Under the pieces are notes generated by a model that did no database searches, was not told the DNA's origin, and saw only the letters and a program-made list of their open reading frames with translations. Position numbers and translations under genes: made by a program. Positions 34,076-44,962 of a stretch of 64,000 bases of DNA are shown here, one piece after another. The stretch spans positions 496,001-560,000 of the forward strand of contig WJXW01000010.1 in NCBI GenBank assembly GCA_015832175.1. Reading direction: 5' to 3'. How positions within the stretch are numbered: the stretch's first letter is position 1; every line of letters begins with the position of its first letter. The stretch comes from Paraphaeosphaeria minitans (lineage: Eukaryota; Ascomycota; Dothideomycetes; Pleosporales; Didymosphaeriaceae).

Positions 34076-35921
34076 TCAGTCCCAGTTGCCTGAGCCCAGC
34101 TCAACAGCAACACCCGCCTCCAGGTCGCGCATGATCTCATCAATGTTCCAAGGCTCCCACTTGTATCCCGGCGGGTAGTTTGGTGGGATGTTGGGGTCCT
34201 GATCAAGCGGCACACCGGCCCTCATACCCTTGAGACATTTCTCTGTACAGTATTAGCAAGAGTTAGTCATATTTGCGACGGTCTATACCCGATTACGTAC
34301 CATAATTGTCATACACATACTCCTCTGGATCATGGGCCCAGACCCATTTTGGATGCTTCGGCTGCGCTTTCTTGGGATCGATCTTGACCTGTTCACACGC
34401 CGATGTCAGCAAGACTGGGCGGCATTCTCTCCTTGGAGACACATACCTTGTTCCAGTCGGTGTCTTGCAACCGCTCCGCGTTCGAGAAGCCCAGCTTCTG
34501 CGCGCAGGCACATCGCAAGAATCGTAGCCTGACATGGTTTCTCACAGCGTCGGGCACGGCGCTCTTGCCATTCAACTTCACGCCCAACTCCAAACAGCTC
34601 GCCAGGCTGACGGCGTCCTCAATTGCCTGTGTTGCGCCATTCCCTGAGCTCGGCAAAAAGCTATGTGCACAGTCGCCAATTTGGACGACACGCGCGCCAG
34701 GTGAATGCCACTTCGGTTGAGGATTGCGCCAAAAGAGCTCGAAGTTAACAATGGTGTCCGGAGGAGTCAGAGCGATGAGCTTCTTCAGAATTGGTGCCCA
34801 TTCGGGGGCGGTGGACGATGTGAGCGACTTGTCCATATTTTCCAGGACTGATTCGGAGGACACGGTGTGGGACCATGACTCCTTCTCGGTACCGGTCGCA
34901 TCGTGGTTGATGATCCAAACTACGGTGCCTTCGCGGTTGAGTGTGAGGCCGTAAGTTCCCGGACCGAGGAATGTTCGCACGATCGGGTCCTCGCCTTTCA
35001 TCGAAAAGAACTCCCTTACTTCAGGGTCCTTGTCGAGCACTTCGACAGGGAACACTGCCTATACATGATGACGATGTCATGTCAGCAAAGCCCTGAAGGA
35101 AGAGCGTCGATTGCCGATTACACCTACCCTCCACATGGCGCGGCCAGAGCTTGCCGCCCGTACTTTCCCGCCCACGATGGCCTGGCTCTTGCTGCCGATA
35201 CCGTCGGCAGCAATCACTACATCCGCCTCAAATTTCTCACCCTCGTCGGTCTCTACACCGGCTTTGTTCTCGTCCTCGAAGTATCTTGTGACACGCTTGT
35301 TGAACAAAAATGGAATGTCCAGTCGTTTGGCTTGATTGATAAACATCTTGTATACGAGTGGCCGCATCTGGAAAGCGCCGGGCGGTGTTTTCGGATCCAG
35401 CCCAACGGCACGCAACCGTTCGGACACCTTCATCGCGGGAATCACGAGCTCTCCGTCGTGTTTGAACGTCTCGAGGAAACAGCTCTGCATCGAGATCTCG
35501 TCGTATTCGGCCTTCATCGCTGGCCAGTGTTTGAAGAACTTGGTACCGGAGAGGCCCATGAAGTACATGTCGCCTGTCAATTGCATGTCAGCGGCCGCCG
35601 TCTCTATCATGTCTGGCCGTCAAGCCACCGCAGCTGGGACATCGGGCACTTACCCATTGTGTTGATGTCTGCACCGCGTTCCAAGACCCGCACGCGGTGA
35701 CCTTTCCGCACGCACTCGATTGCCGCAGTGAGGCCGGCGAGGCCGGCACCGACAATCAATACATCGAGGCCGGAATCGGGATAGTCGCCGTACAGCATCG
35801 CTGTGCCGTCGTAGGACAGGACACTGTTCGAACTTGACCGACGGGAGCCATTGCTGGTATATGGGCTCGAGCCAACGTGTACTGGCTGTGTCTCTCCCTC
35901 GGGCATATGTATGTAACCCAT
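34076..35921 (-). CDS. FAD-dependent aromatic monooxygenase (salicylate-hydroxylase-like), 526 aa, five exons
   Basis: Exons in coding order are 35921-35654, 35573-35128, 35058-34447, 34388-34301 and 34242-34076 (527 codons with stop). After a polar N-terminus of about 50 residues, the dinucleotide fold shows DVLIVGAGLAGLTAAIECVR (GxGxxG) and ends in VRVLERGADI. The group-A flavoprotein motif appears as VVIAADGIGSKSQ (DG motif). The FAD-ribityl motif is VVQIGDCAHSFLPSSGNGAT followed by QAIEDA. No signal peptide or membrane anchor; cytosolic and NAD(P)H-dependent by family. The substrate is unknown; relatives hydroxylate salicylate, 6-MSA products or other polyketide aromatics. The convergent acyltransferase neighbour would fit hydroxylation followed by acylation (inference). 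The C-terminal 70 residues (KHPKWVWAHDPEEYVYDNY...) are typical of fungal members. Confidence 0.88.
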
Positions 35922-38900
35922 GCTGTCCTAGCTATGGATCTGGAAAGGTTACGGCTAAAGAATTAGGGACTATCCGGGGTATATGAATTAGGGTTGGCAA
36001 CAATCTAGCGATTCGTCCTCCTTTATACTCCATGCCATAGGGACAGCATCGACCTTGCCTTCTTCGTCCATCCATAAAGCCAAGTCTAGGCCACACTCGT
36101 ATCACTGTAGAGGCCAGCATGGCCAGCCATGGTCCTCCCGTACAAAGCCAGTCATGGCCAAGATGGACAAGGTCAATGGTCGGATGGCGCCTCGGGCCCC
36201 CGCATCACCAGATTCAGCGCAGCGGAGGTTACGAAAACAGACGTGCGTTTGTGGAGATAGGAGAGCTGACTGTAGGCCACAACCGATGGATGCGGAGCGG
36301 TTGTGCCACTGGCGCATTCCGTCCGTAACGATCATGTCACTCCCTTCACAAGTCTGGGTTGACGTGTGTAAGTGGCAAGGTCGTTTCAAACCGGTGGAGT
36401 GTCGGACCAACGACACTCAACTCGAATGGGCAGTTCGGATGCTATCAGCATCGGTACCCGCCACGGTTGCTGTGCACTCGTCCTTATTGTAAACCTTGGG
36501 AGACCTACTGGATCCTGAGGAATGCAACAGGCCGTCTTGACGACAGCCACTGACTGTTCTAGGGATAGTACATTGCGCACTCACTCAGCTTTCGAACCCA
36601 CCAACATGCCTACATGCAAGGTGACCACAACGCCATCTAATATAACATGTGCAGCATGGTACGTAAGCGCCGTGTACGTGTATTGACATCTTGGCCTCTG
36701 AAAAAAGGACTGTTGAAAACCATCCTGCATCAATTGTGCCCCACTCCTGCATTACTTCCATGCTGTTCATCGACACCAACCAATACCTATGCATCATGGA
36801 AGCCCTTGAAGCCAAGATATCGCAACTCGGGTCCGTGGAGCCGACAGTAGCGATAAGCACTTTCGAAAACAGTACCACCGGAGTTAGGTGACATATATCA
36901 GCGCGGACTATCAAGGTTCCCGTACACGTGCAACGAATCGCAAGTTCGCCAGCTTTCACATGAACTACAAAAGTACTAGACTACCGCAGTGCTAGCCGGA
37001 CCTGCACCCGGCGACACCTGCCAAGGTGCATCTAAGGCCCAGGGTCTGGGCTACGCGCACCACTGCATATCTTTGCCCTGGTCGTGAATTTTTACAGTTG
37101 CGTCGGTACGGCAGTACCTACGAGCATCCGAGCGTTCCAAAGTCTTGGGAGTTCTGGGCGTCCGCGCGTACCTAGGTGGTGGCTTCGGGTCTCCATGGTG
37201 GACTGTCTGAACACCGACGATTTGGGGATCTTGAACGCGATCATGGTAGGTGCGGCCATGAGTCTGAGGCTTTTCGCCTTGCGATGCAGATGTGCGTAGT
37301 AGCTCATGTATGTTGGCGCAGGGGCATTTCGACGCTTTTGTGGACTCCTTAGGTACCTAGGTATGATGTAAAGACGTCCGAGCTCACTCCGGACAAAGTC
37401 TGAACTGGTCGACTTTCGTCAACTGTCAGGAGCAAATAAACATTTCGTTCACACCAGAACCACATCTCGGCATGATTACGAGGCTCCCGGCTCGGCTCGG
37501 AGGCGTCCTTCGTTGCATCATCATCCCACTATCACGTACATTCTGCGTTTTCCCTAGGTTACACCACAGACGGCACAGCATTTGAGTGACAAGACCCATC
37601 GAATTCAACATAGCCGAACAAATAAGCGTTTATGGTTGAAGATAGACGCAATTCATCTTGGGTTAGTATGGAGATAAAGCAATATCAGCCTACCTCGCGG
37701 CGGGACAACATGAAAAGTGTATGAAATTACAGGCGGACCGAGACCGCGACGCCTATTGAATCCATAGACTGTTGAGGGTAACCTCCGGATGCTCAGCGTA
37801 TGTGTAGTGTTGGTCGTGTTTCGCAAAATTGGTCCACCATAACGAGGGTTGAGCGCAGGGATACACTGGGAGACTTTCCAATCAGCATTGTGAGCATCAA
37901 GGTTGCAATCTTCGCCCCACCCGCAGTCTGACAAACCAGTTACGCTGACGCAGCCACTGCTGAGGATACATGTAGTCGGAAACACTCGGTCATGGCGAAT
38001 GGTTTGGAAATGACCAAGACAAAAGTTTGTGTGGACCACTTTGACCTGGCATCGACGATGGAGAGTGCCTCCCCATTCTGCGGCACAGGGTGCACAGACA
38101 GGCACGTTCATTACGGTACCACTATGCAAAGTTTAGTCAAGCAACAACCGCAGGTCGGATCGACTGAAATGCCTGGTTAGGCTTTCACGCCAAACCGTTT
38201 GGAGAGGGACTGGCCCCGTCTACACCATTTTCCGTGAAGAGCATGGCTCAATCTTGATTGCCTCACATACTCATCCAACACGGAGCGGCAGAGATATGAC
38301 CTGGAGCCATGCTTTAAAAGGAACCCCGAGCACTTGCGCGCAGAATGGCCCTCGGCCTCCTCCCGCGCATTCAGGTCGTTGTTCTTCTCCAGGTGAGGTA
38401 TACCTGTACGTCTCGCATCGGCAAAGTCCATCGGGACAGGAACACTGATTCCGCCACAATTACCATCCAATTTCGGCGCTCGTGCACGCGTGGCTACCAC
38501 AGGCTGCTGGCATGTACTGATTCATCGAAGACTCTGACACGTTTCATTTGAGCTACCAGAACTCTGCATCCGCAGCGGGAGAGGCAGACATTCATGTGAT
38601 GTGCCCGTGTGGAGGCGGATGATGTCCGAAGGAGGCCCCGAGTACTAGGTAACCGAGCAGCGGAATGCTCAGCTCCATGTGCGGCGGAATTATGAAGCCT
38701 ATTTTTAGGGTAACGAGGGGCTGATAGGTATGGTGGTCTTGGCCAACTTGCACTGGCACCGCTTGCGGTATTGCACCTCGTCCGTTCTCACAGGCAAATT
38801 CCGATAGAGACGAATCGTACAAGCTGTGGTAGTTGCCGCATTCGCAAGGAATATAGGACAGTACGGTTGCGCAGGCGGCTTTGGTAAATTCTACTTACAA

Positions 38901-39166
38901 CATCTATTCGAACAGTCCACGCCAGCCGCTTCAACACGGCACCGAAGCGATGATCAACACGAACAGCTACCCAAGCAGAAGCGCGTGCATTGCTCCGCCC
39001 CTACAAAAACAACGCACCGAACCCCCGACCTGAACACAGCGCTGTCACGCATCCCACCTCCCATTCCTCCTCCACGCCTCGCCCAACCCCCTCCTCGACG
39101 CTGGCGGCAACTCATCCGACCTCCTCAACCCCACCACCTCACCCGTCTCGAAATCCTACACCGCCG
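35922..39166. other. 3.2-kb region without a supported gene
   Basis: Short frames only, many of them overlapping. A 158-codon Cys-containing minus-strand frame at 37653-38129 has no signal peptide and no known motif. Two copies of the CCTAGG palindrome occur (37169 and 37352). The promoter of the FAD monooxygenase lies at its left end. Confidence 0.5.
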
Positions 39167-39919
39167 TCAGCCCCCTTTCCCTCCCTTCTTCCCCATACTT
39201 GTGGGAATCGGCAAACCTACCTCTCTCCGATCCCAATACCCAATCTCCACCCACGGACTCCGCTCGCCCTCCGCACTCGCCGCGCCGCTCCCGTCCACCC
39301 GGCTCGCTTCGAGAAAACAGCACGCGTCGCAGGCGGGGTGTGCGCAGGAAGCGCATTTCTGGCCGTAGTGGCCGGGGGCTTTGACGAGGGCGTTTTCGGC
39401 GGGGGAGAAGTAGGGCGCGAAGTGCACGGGGGTGGTGGTGGTGTTTGGGTGGGTGCAGGAGGGGCGGCAGCAGCGCCAGCGGTGGTGGAGAGGGATGGGG
39501 GGGGGGGTGGGTGTGGGGGTTGCTTTGAGGGTGGGCATGGGGTATCTGCAAGTGGTGGGTGGTGAGGGTGTTGCTCTGAGGGTGGGCATGTAGTCTTTGT
39601 GGGTGGTGGGTGGTGATGGTGTTGGGAAGAGGTTTTGCACGAGTGAGGAGGCTGGAGGAGGGTTTTGTGGGGGGGCATGAGGGGTAAGGATGTGAAGAAG
39701 GGCCTTGAAAGGAGTTGAAGGGGGAGTGATGGTGTGCGTGAAGTGTTGCTCGTGATGATTTGGTAGAGTAATTGTTGCTTGTGACGATTTGGTGGAGTAT
39801 TCGCTGCGCAGGGCATAGAGTGAAGCGCGCCTAGTGTCGGAGTATGTGAAGCCTTTCCTGCTTTTGCGGGCCTGGAAGGTAACAAGCCAGGTATGTGGAG
39901 CCTGGCATGGTGAGTGCAT
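39167..39919 (-). CDS. Hypothetical Pro/Thr-rich protein with C-terminal Cys cluster, about 250 aa
   Basis: The frame encodes a low-complexity Pro/Thr/His region with short near-repeats (MPTLRATPSPPTTCRYPMPT and a sister copy). It then has a Trp/Cys-rich module: HHRWRCCRPSC, followed about 30 residues later by KCASCAHPACDACC. A W-x-C...C...CxxCxH..CxxC layout is common in uncharacterised Pezizomycotina proteins and suggests zinc binding. The start is uncertain because the N-terminal half is compositionally odd. The plus strand also has open proline-rich frames here, an effect of the GGGTGGT composition. I consider the minus-strand reading better because of the ordered cysteines. Confidence 0.42.
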   Translation of the reverse strand: MHSPCQAPHTWLVTFQARKSRKGFTYSDTRRASLYALRSEYSTKSSQATITLPNHHEQHFTHTITPPSTPFKALLHILTPHAPPQNPPPASSLVQNLFPTPSPPTTHKDYMPTLRATPSPPTTCRYPMPTLKATPTPTPPPIPLHHRWRCCRPSCTHPNTTTTPVHFAPYFSPAENALVKAPGHYGQKCASCAHPACDACCFLEASRVDGSGAASAEGERSPWVEIGYWDRREVGLPIPTSMGKKGGKGG

Positions 39920-41525
39920 GTCGAATGTCAGCTGGCTTGTGGATCAAGACGTAGTTGGGTGCGTGTAAACTGCATCATTCCAGCCAGGAACGATGAGTGA
40001 CAAAGACTGTTCCTATGAAGGATGCAGATTTCACTGGGAACTGATTACCTACGAGTGCGCTCGTCTCTTGTCGCTAGGAAAGGGGGTTTGGCGTGGCCTG
40101 GGAGCGGCAAACAATCGCAAGACGTAAAGTGCCATTGTATGAATTGCTGGTTCGCCAGCTGCCCAGGTGTACGTTCGCTTTCATCACGACTGTGAAGGAG
40201 GGTGCGGTCAGCTTTGAGTGAATGCTTAGCGGTGCAGGGTGAAAGAGGAAAGCGGGCGCACGACGAATGGCCAGGAAGGCACGATGGTGAGTAGCTGGTG
40301 TATAGTAAGCAACGCGCTTGCCGTGTTTGTGTGTGGCCAGACTTATGGCCAGGAAGGCACGATGGCGACTAGCTGGTGTATAGTGTTTGTGTGTGGCAAG
40401 ACTTTATGGCCAGGAAGGCACGATGGTGACTAGCTTGTATAGTAATAGTAAGCAACGCGCTTGCCGTGTTTGTTTTTGGCACAGCTCGACTCGTGTCCCC
40501 AGGAAGTGGAAGGCACGATGGCGACCGAACTGATAAGCAACGCGCTTGCCGTATTTGTTTGTGGCACAGCTGGGTGTCCAGGAAGGCACGATGGCGGCTC
40601 GTTTCCGGGGCGGCGACAATGCAGGCGATCTGAATAGGTACCAACGCACACGGCATCGTGAGACGACGCAATCATGGCATTGTGGCAATTGTGGAATGGT
40701 GGCCGCAAGCATGGAGAAAGGAGGAATGGGTGTTCCCTGCGTTCTGGAAAACACGTGGACGCGGGTCCTGCGATGGGCGGCAGACCAGGCTATCGATTGC
40801 GGCCACTGCAGGGCTCCGTGCTGGGTGCTGGGTGCCCTCTGCTGCAGCCAGAGAGACAGCCAGACGGCCAGAGACACGGAGGCAGGCGGAGACACAGGTG
40901 CAACGGTGGAGATGAGCATGGTCGGCACCGTGTCTGCGCACAGCAACGCGCGCATCAAGTAGATACACGTCAAGGCGGCTGCAAACAATAGATAGACTAC
41001 TGTCGGTAGCGGTGGCATCGTCGTGTGGTTCGCCGTCAAAGCGGCAAGGCGCCTGCCGTACCCATTTTGGGAGTTAGCGGCCCTCCTTCTCCAGGAACAC
41101 ATCCTCCGGCCTCTGCCAGGGCGGCTGACCACGACTTCGCCCGCGCATATGCTCCTGTCGCCCCGCCCGCAGTGCACTATCCGTGCCTCCTTTCACTCAC
41201 TCTCTTCCCTTCGTTGACCCTTCCTATCCTTAATAATTCCCCCCCCTCCCCTCCCACACACGCTCGCTATTGTGCACTCGCCCCCTCGACCGACATCAGG
41301 GGAACCCACCACCTGCCCCGTCAGCCCGCATTCGCTCATCGTTCACGGCAAACCCTCGCGACTGCCGTTTCAGCACACGCCGTGGACAGCGACCCGCATA
41401 CCACCGCCCGCCGCCCGCCACCCACCCACGACTCAAAGACGGGCGCGTCGCACCCGTTGACAGCTGCACTGCGCTTAGCCACCTCGCACGACAGCCTGCA
41501 CCCGCGCATACAACCACGCCCGACA
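39920..41525. other. Repeat-containing upstream region of the Crh gene
   Basis: No gene supported. It holds the imperfect tandem repeat at about 40.26-40.60 kb and, in its last 350 bp, a C-rich leader leading into the Crh start. Frames through the tandem repeat and the C-rich leader encode compositionally biased peptides only. Confidence 0.55.
40263..40600. repeat. Imperfect tandem repeat keyed on CCAGGAAGGCACGATGG
   Basis: The block GGCCAGGAAGGCACGATGG(C/T)GA followed by CTAGCTGGTGTATAG, AAGCAACGCGCTTGCCGT and TTTGTGTGTGGC recurs about five times. Key-word copies start near 40268, 40349, 40409, 40500 (interrupted) and 40578. Spacing is irregular (about 60-90 bp), and some copies lack parts of the unit. 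Confidence 0.85.
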
Positions 41526-43011
41526 ATGGTCCGACACGCCTTCACGGCCGCCGTTGCCGCCGCAGCGGTTGTGGGATCCGCCTTTGCCCAGACGTGCACC
41601 AGAGAGAGCAAGTGCCCAAAGGACACGCCCTGCTGTGGCCGTACGTAGTCCCCGTTCATGTGCAGCCTGGAGCCTTGCTGATAGACGCAGTCTACGGCGA
41701 ATGCGGTGTCGGCGCCTTCTGCTTGGGAGGATGCGACCCGACCATGTCGACCACCTTCAACTCGTGCGTGCCCAACCCCATCTGCAAGAGCGGCAACTAC
41801 CCCTTCACCGACCTGAACGACGTCCAATCCATCGACAAGTACCTCGGCGACAACGCCAAGATCAACTGGCAGGCCCAAGGCAACCCCGTCAAATACCCGT
41901 CGGGCGGCGTCGCTTTGACCATGGCTGAGGGCACTGTCGGAACCCTGCTTGCCTCGACCTTCTACGTATGGTACGGCAAGATCTGCGCCACCATGTCCAC
42001 CAGCCAGGGTCAGGGTGTCGTTACTGCTTTCATCATGATGTCGGACGTCAAGGACGAAATCGATTTCGAGTTCATTGGCAACGACATCAACAACGCCCAG
42101 TCCAACTGGTACTCGCAAGGTGTCACCAACTGTAAGTCGTTCGCAGCCGCTACGTGCCTCACATCAATCTGACCGATTTGCCAGACGAGAACATGGAGAA
42201 GCTCACGGTCTCGCCTGACACCGTAGGCGACACGCACGAGTACTGCATCGACTGGTCCGAAGACGAGCTTAGCTGGTCCGTCGACGGCAACAAGGGCCGC
42301 ACCGTGCAGCGCAAGGACTCCTGGAACGCGACTGCTGGCCGCTTCGACTTCCCGCAGACCCCTTCGCGCATCATGCTGTCTCTCTGGCCTGCCGGTCTTC
42401 CCTCAAACGGCAAGGGAACCATCGAGTGGGCTGGCGGTGAAATCGACTGGAACAGCAAGTACATGACCAACGGCATGTACGCTGCCCTTGTCACCAAGGT
42501 TACCGTGGACTGCTACGACGCCCCATCTGACATCACGTCCACCGGGTCCAAGAGCTACAAGTACACCAGCGACATGCCTACCAACAACACGGTTGAGATC
42601 ACAAACGACTATGTTGTCTTGGGATCTCTCATGGACACCGGTGATGAGCCCGGGTCCACCACTTCCGCGTCCAAATCCAGCTCCGCCGCCAAGCCAACCA
42701 AGTCGGTCAACATGGTTCCTGGAGGAAACCCCGGTGGCGGCGTCCGCCAGGAATCCGCCGTCGCTACCCAGAACACTGCCCAACCTACGTCGGCATCGTC
42801 GGGCACTGGCTCCTCAGGCAGCAGCGGAAGCGGCGACTCCGGCACCAGCGGCTCGGGCAGCGGCAGCAGCACCGGCGGCGGCTTCATCCAAGGCGATGGC
42901 AGCAGCGCTGGGTCTGGGTCTGGCGCTGCTGCTCTGGAACCTGGTCTCGCCAAGATCGGTGGCTCTGCCATTGCCATTGTCTTCGCAATTTTCGGCCTTC
43001 TTGTTCTATAA
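41526..43011 (+). CDS. GPI-anchored GH16 cell-wall transglycosylase (Crh1/Utr2 family), 460 aa, three exons
   Basis: Exons are 41526-41640, 41691-42131 and 42185-43011 (461 codons with stop). A signal peptide ends around Ala20-Gln21 (VVGSAFAQ). A short Cys-rich chitin-binding-like module follows (CTRESKCPKDTPCCG, then YGECGVGAFCLGGC). The GH16 core carries the catalytic ExDxE motif as DEIDFEFIGND at about residues 159-169, and the wall-enzyme block RIMLSLWPAGLPSNGKGTIEWAGG. The last 130 residues are Ser/Gly/Thr-rich and end in a hydrophobic tail (IGGSAIAIVFAIFGLLVL), a GPI signal. Crh enzymes cut chitin and transfer it to beta-glucans, cross-linking the wall during growth and septation. The spliced product keeps all hallmarks and is presumably active. 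Confidence 0.93.
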
Positions 43012-43927
43012 GTGGGTTTCTTCCACATTTATTTATCGCCTTGTGAATGACCTGCTCATGAGCACACATTCTTTCCCTACCTGGCCATCCTTATCCATCC
43101 TTACCATATCCCTGGTATTCCGGTCTGTCCTTGGGCAAAACATATTGTTCATACATCCCGCAAACATTGAAGTCTGCGAGCGAGCGAGGGTTTTCATCTG
43201 CCCAAGCGAACATTTGTCAGGCGCTGTTCATAATCCATTTTGAGGAAGTTAATATCGAGTTTGATTGCTGAGACCTTGGGCGAGAAAAAGGCTTTCGTAG
43301 ATTACTCACTCCTTTCATACTGTGAATACTTTGGGGAAGAGGGAGGGCATGCATGTGTGGCGTTGATAGCAAGAATGAAGTGTGTATACATTGTTCTGTG
43401 GTCCATCTTTTGTTTGGTAAAGCAGACTGAACTTTGCTAGAACGGTGAGAGATAGGAAGTAGATGGTGGTGTGCCGAGGGCGCTGGCTTTACGATCTGGG
43501 CATCGGAATGACTGGAGCCGCACAATGCTGGTATCTGTTATCGTAGTACGTCTATGGTGCGCTTTGAGTACTTTGCGAATTGTATGCTTTATGTGGGAGT
43601 TGGGCAAAACTGGGGCGTGGTGATTGGGAAGCGGAGCGCATCGTGATAAGCAGGAGGGTATTTGGGTAGGGTATGGTTTCACAAAGTTCATGTCAGTGTC
43701 GTGGAGGAATTGTGATTGACGACGTACAAGGGAAAGACTGAATGACTACGGTAGGTACAGTCGTGTACTTGGCATCCGCGTTAGCCGTGTAGTTCACAGA
43801 GCAGCGGCGTTCTGGCTACCAATGCATGTCTTTCACACTGAATGGGCAACAGTTGAGGGGACATTAAAGATGGGCAGATGGACGCTAGATGCTTGCTTCA
43901 AGCAGTGGTAGCAGCGCTCACAACTGT

Positions 43928-44078
43928 ACGTACTCAGTACGGTAGCGCACAGGGACCGTAATTTTCGCCGTACCAGCACAGTTCATATTGGGGTCTTTTT
44001 GTACACAGATTTATCACTACGTGGACAGTGCTACTATGGCGAATGTACGGTCCCTGTGCGTTGCCGTACTTAGTACGT
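43928..44078. repeat. Inverted repeat with about 42-bp arms (possible MITE or hairpin)
   Basis: The left arm 43928-43969 (ACGTACTCAGTACGGTAGCG, then CACAGGGACCGTA) and right arm 44038-44078 (TACGGTCCCTGTGCG, then TTGCCGTACTTAGTACGT) are reverse complements with about five differences. They are separated by 68 bp. Weaker symmetry continues outside the arms. Each arm also contains the smaller palindrome GTAC...GTAC. Confidence 0.85.
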
Positions 44079-44116
44079 GCTGCGAGCGATGACACTGTGG
44101 TGCAAAACGGTGACGG

Positions 44117-44123
44117 TATAAAG
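44117..44123 (+). promoter_or_regulatory. TATA box of the pentapeptide-repeat gene
   Basis: TATAAAG lies 129 bp before the ATG at 44246 and just downstream of the inverted repeat. Placement is right for a core promoter. Confidence 0.45.
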
Positions 44124-44245
44124 AGCCAGTCCCATTTGCATTTCCACGCACTAGCTCCAGTAGGTACAGTAATTTGAAAAGCGTACATCAACTTCCAAAA
44201 CCTCATCATAAAGTCTTCAGCACTACAACTTCAGAAACAGCAACG

Positions 44246-44962
44246 ATGCCCAGCTACATGCCCGTCCAACGCTTCCACCCCTACAGAACCCCCCACAGTC
44301 TCCGTAGAGGCTTAACAAACCAGCTCGCAGTCACAGAGCCATCGACGTGGCCCTACACCTATGGCCGCTTCATCGCCTTCGGCGCCAACGCAGAGAAACC
44401 CCCCGAAGCGAGCACTTATACCGGTATAATCACAATCTCCCGGAACATCCTTGACCCGTTCGAGACTAGTTTCACGTTCCGCCCCAACGGAAAGATATAC
44501 TACCAATTTCGCTGCTCGCCCTTGGTCTGCGGGAACTTGGCTTGCCGGGGGCAGACGAAGGTGCTGACCAACTTTCCGCCGCCCGGCTGGGACCACATGC
44601 AAGCGTATCACCGTGGGAGCCCTTTCGATCCTAGGATTCGAACGCCGTATTCGGGACACGTGTTCTGCGGTTTCGACGGGGATCGCCGGATTTGGAATGA
44701 GCAGGTGTGGGGACCTGGACCGCCAAATAATTGGGGACATGAGGTCCAGCAGGCGGAGGGCCAGCAGGTTGGGGGCCAGCAGGTTGGAGTACAGCAGGTT
44801 GAGGTACAGCAGCCTGGGGTCCAGCAGGTTGGGGTACAGCAGGTTGAGGTACAGCAGCCTGGGGTACAACAGCCTGAGGGCCAGCGAGCTGAGGTTCAGC
44901 AGGCTGTGGTGAGGGATGAAAGTACACAGTTCAGTGCAGAAGGAATGGATTTTTCTAGCTAG
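44246..44962 (+). CDS. Uncharacterised 238-aa protein with C-terminal (V/G)QQxx pentapeptide repeats
   Basis: A single exon beginning MPSYMPVQRFHPYRTPHS. The first 165 residues look like a folded domain: aromatic-rich, with two cysteine pairs (FRCSPLVCGNLAC and FCGFDGDRRIWNEQVWGPGP). There is no signal peptide or known family signature that I recognise. Residues 167-221 are eleven back-to-back five-residue units of the form (V/G)QQ(V/P/A)(G/E), followed by a short acidic/polar tail. The gene has its own TATA box. I cannot assign a function; the tail is probably disordered and may mediate self-association (inference). Confidence 0.62.
   Translation: MPSYMPVQRFHPYRTPHSLRRGLTNQLAVTEPSTWPYTYGRFIAFGANAEKPPEASTYTGIITISRNILDPFETSFTFRPNGKIYYQFRCSPLVCGNLACRGQTKVLTNFPPPGWDHMQAYHRGSPFDPRIRTPYSGHVFCGFDGDRRIWNEQVWGPGPPNNWGHEVQQAEGQQVGGQQVGVQQVEVQQPGVQQVGVQQVEVQQPGVQQPEGQRAEVQQAVVRDESTQFSAEGMDFSS
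44744..44908 (+). repeat. Eleven 15-bp coding repeats
   Basis: Units of GTCCAGCAGGTTGGG type, exactly 15 bp each with no indels, encode VQQVG, VQQVE, VQQPG and variants. A 45-bp higher-order unit (VQQVG-VQQVE-VQQPG) is present, with one full copy and one copy lacking only the first unit's exact match. The array therefore grew partly by triplet-unit duplication. Confidence 0.93.

Larger units (their letters stand above)
43012..44245. other. Intergenic with inverted repeat and TATA box
   Basis: Holds the Crh 3' flank, the 43.93-44.08 kb inverted repeat and the TATA element of the next gene. No coding region is supported. Confidence 0.55.

Noticed and set aside
37653..38129. Cysteine-containing minus-strand frame as a candidate secreted effector
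   Set aside because: There is no signal peptide at its start and the cysteines are not in a recognisable pattern.
38990..39565. Proline-rich plus-strand frame
   Set aside because: Its second half is only the complement of the GGT-rich low-complexity tract; it has no ordered motif, and the minus strand carries the cysteine pattern.
40404..41177. Minus-strand frame of 257 codons with a hydrophobic stretch
   Set aside because: It spans the tandem repeat and the Crh upstream region, and its composition follows the repeat. No family resemblance.
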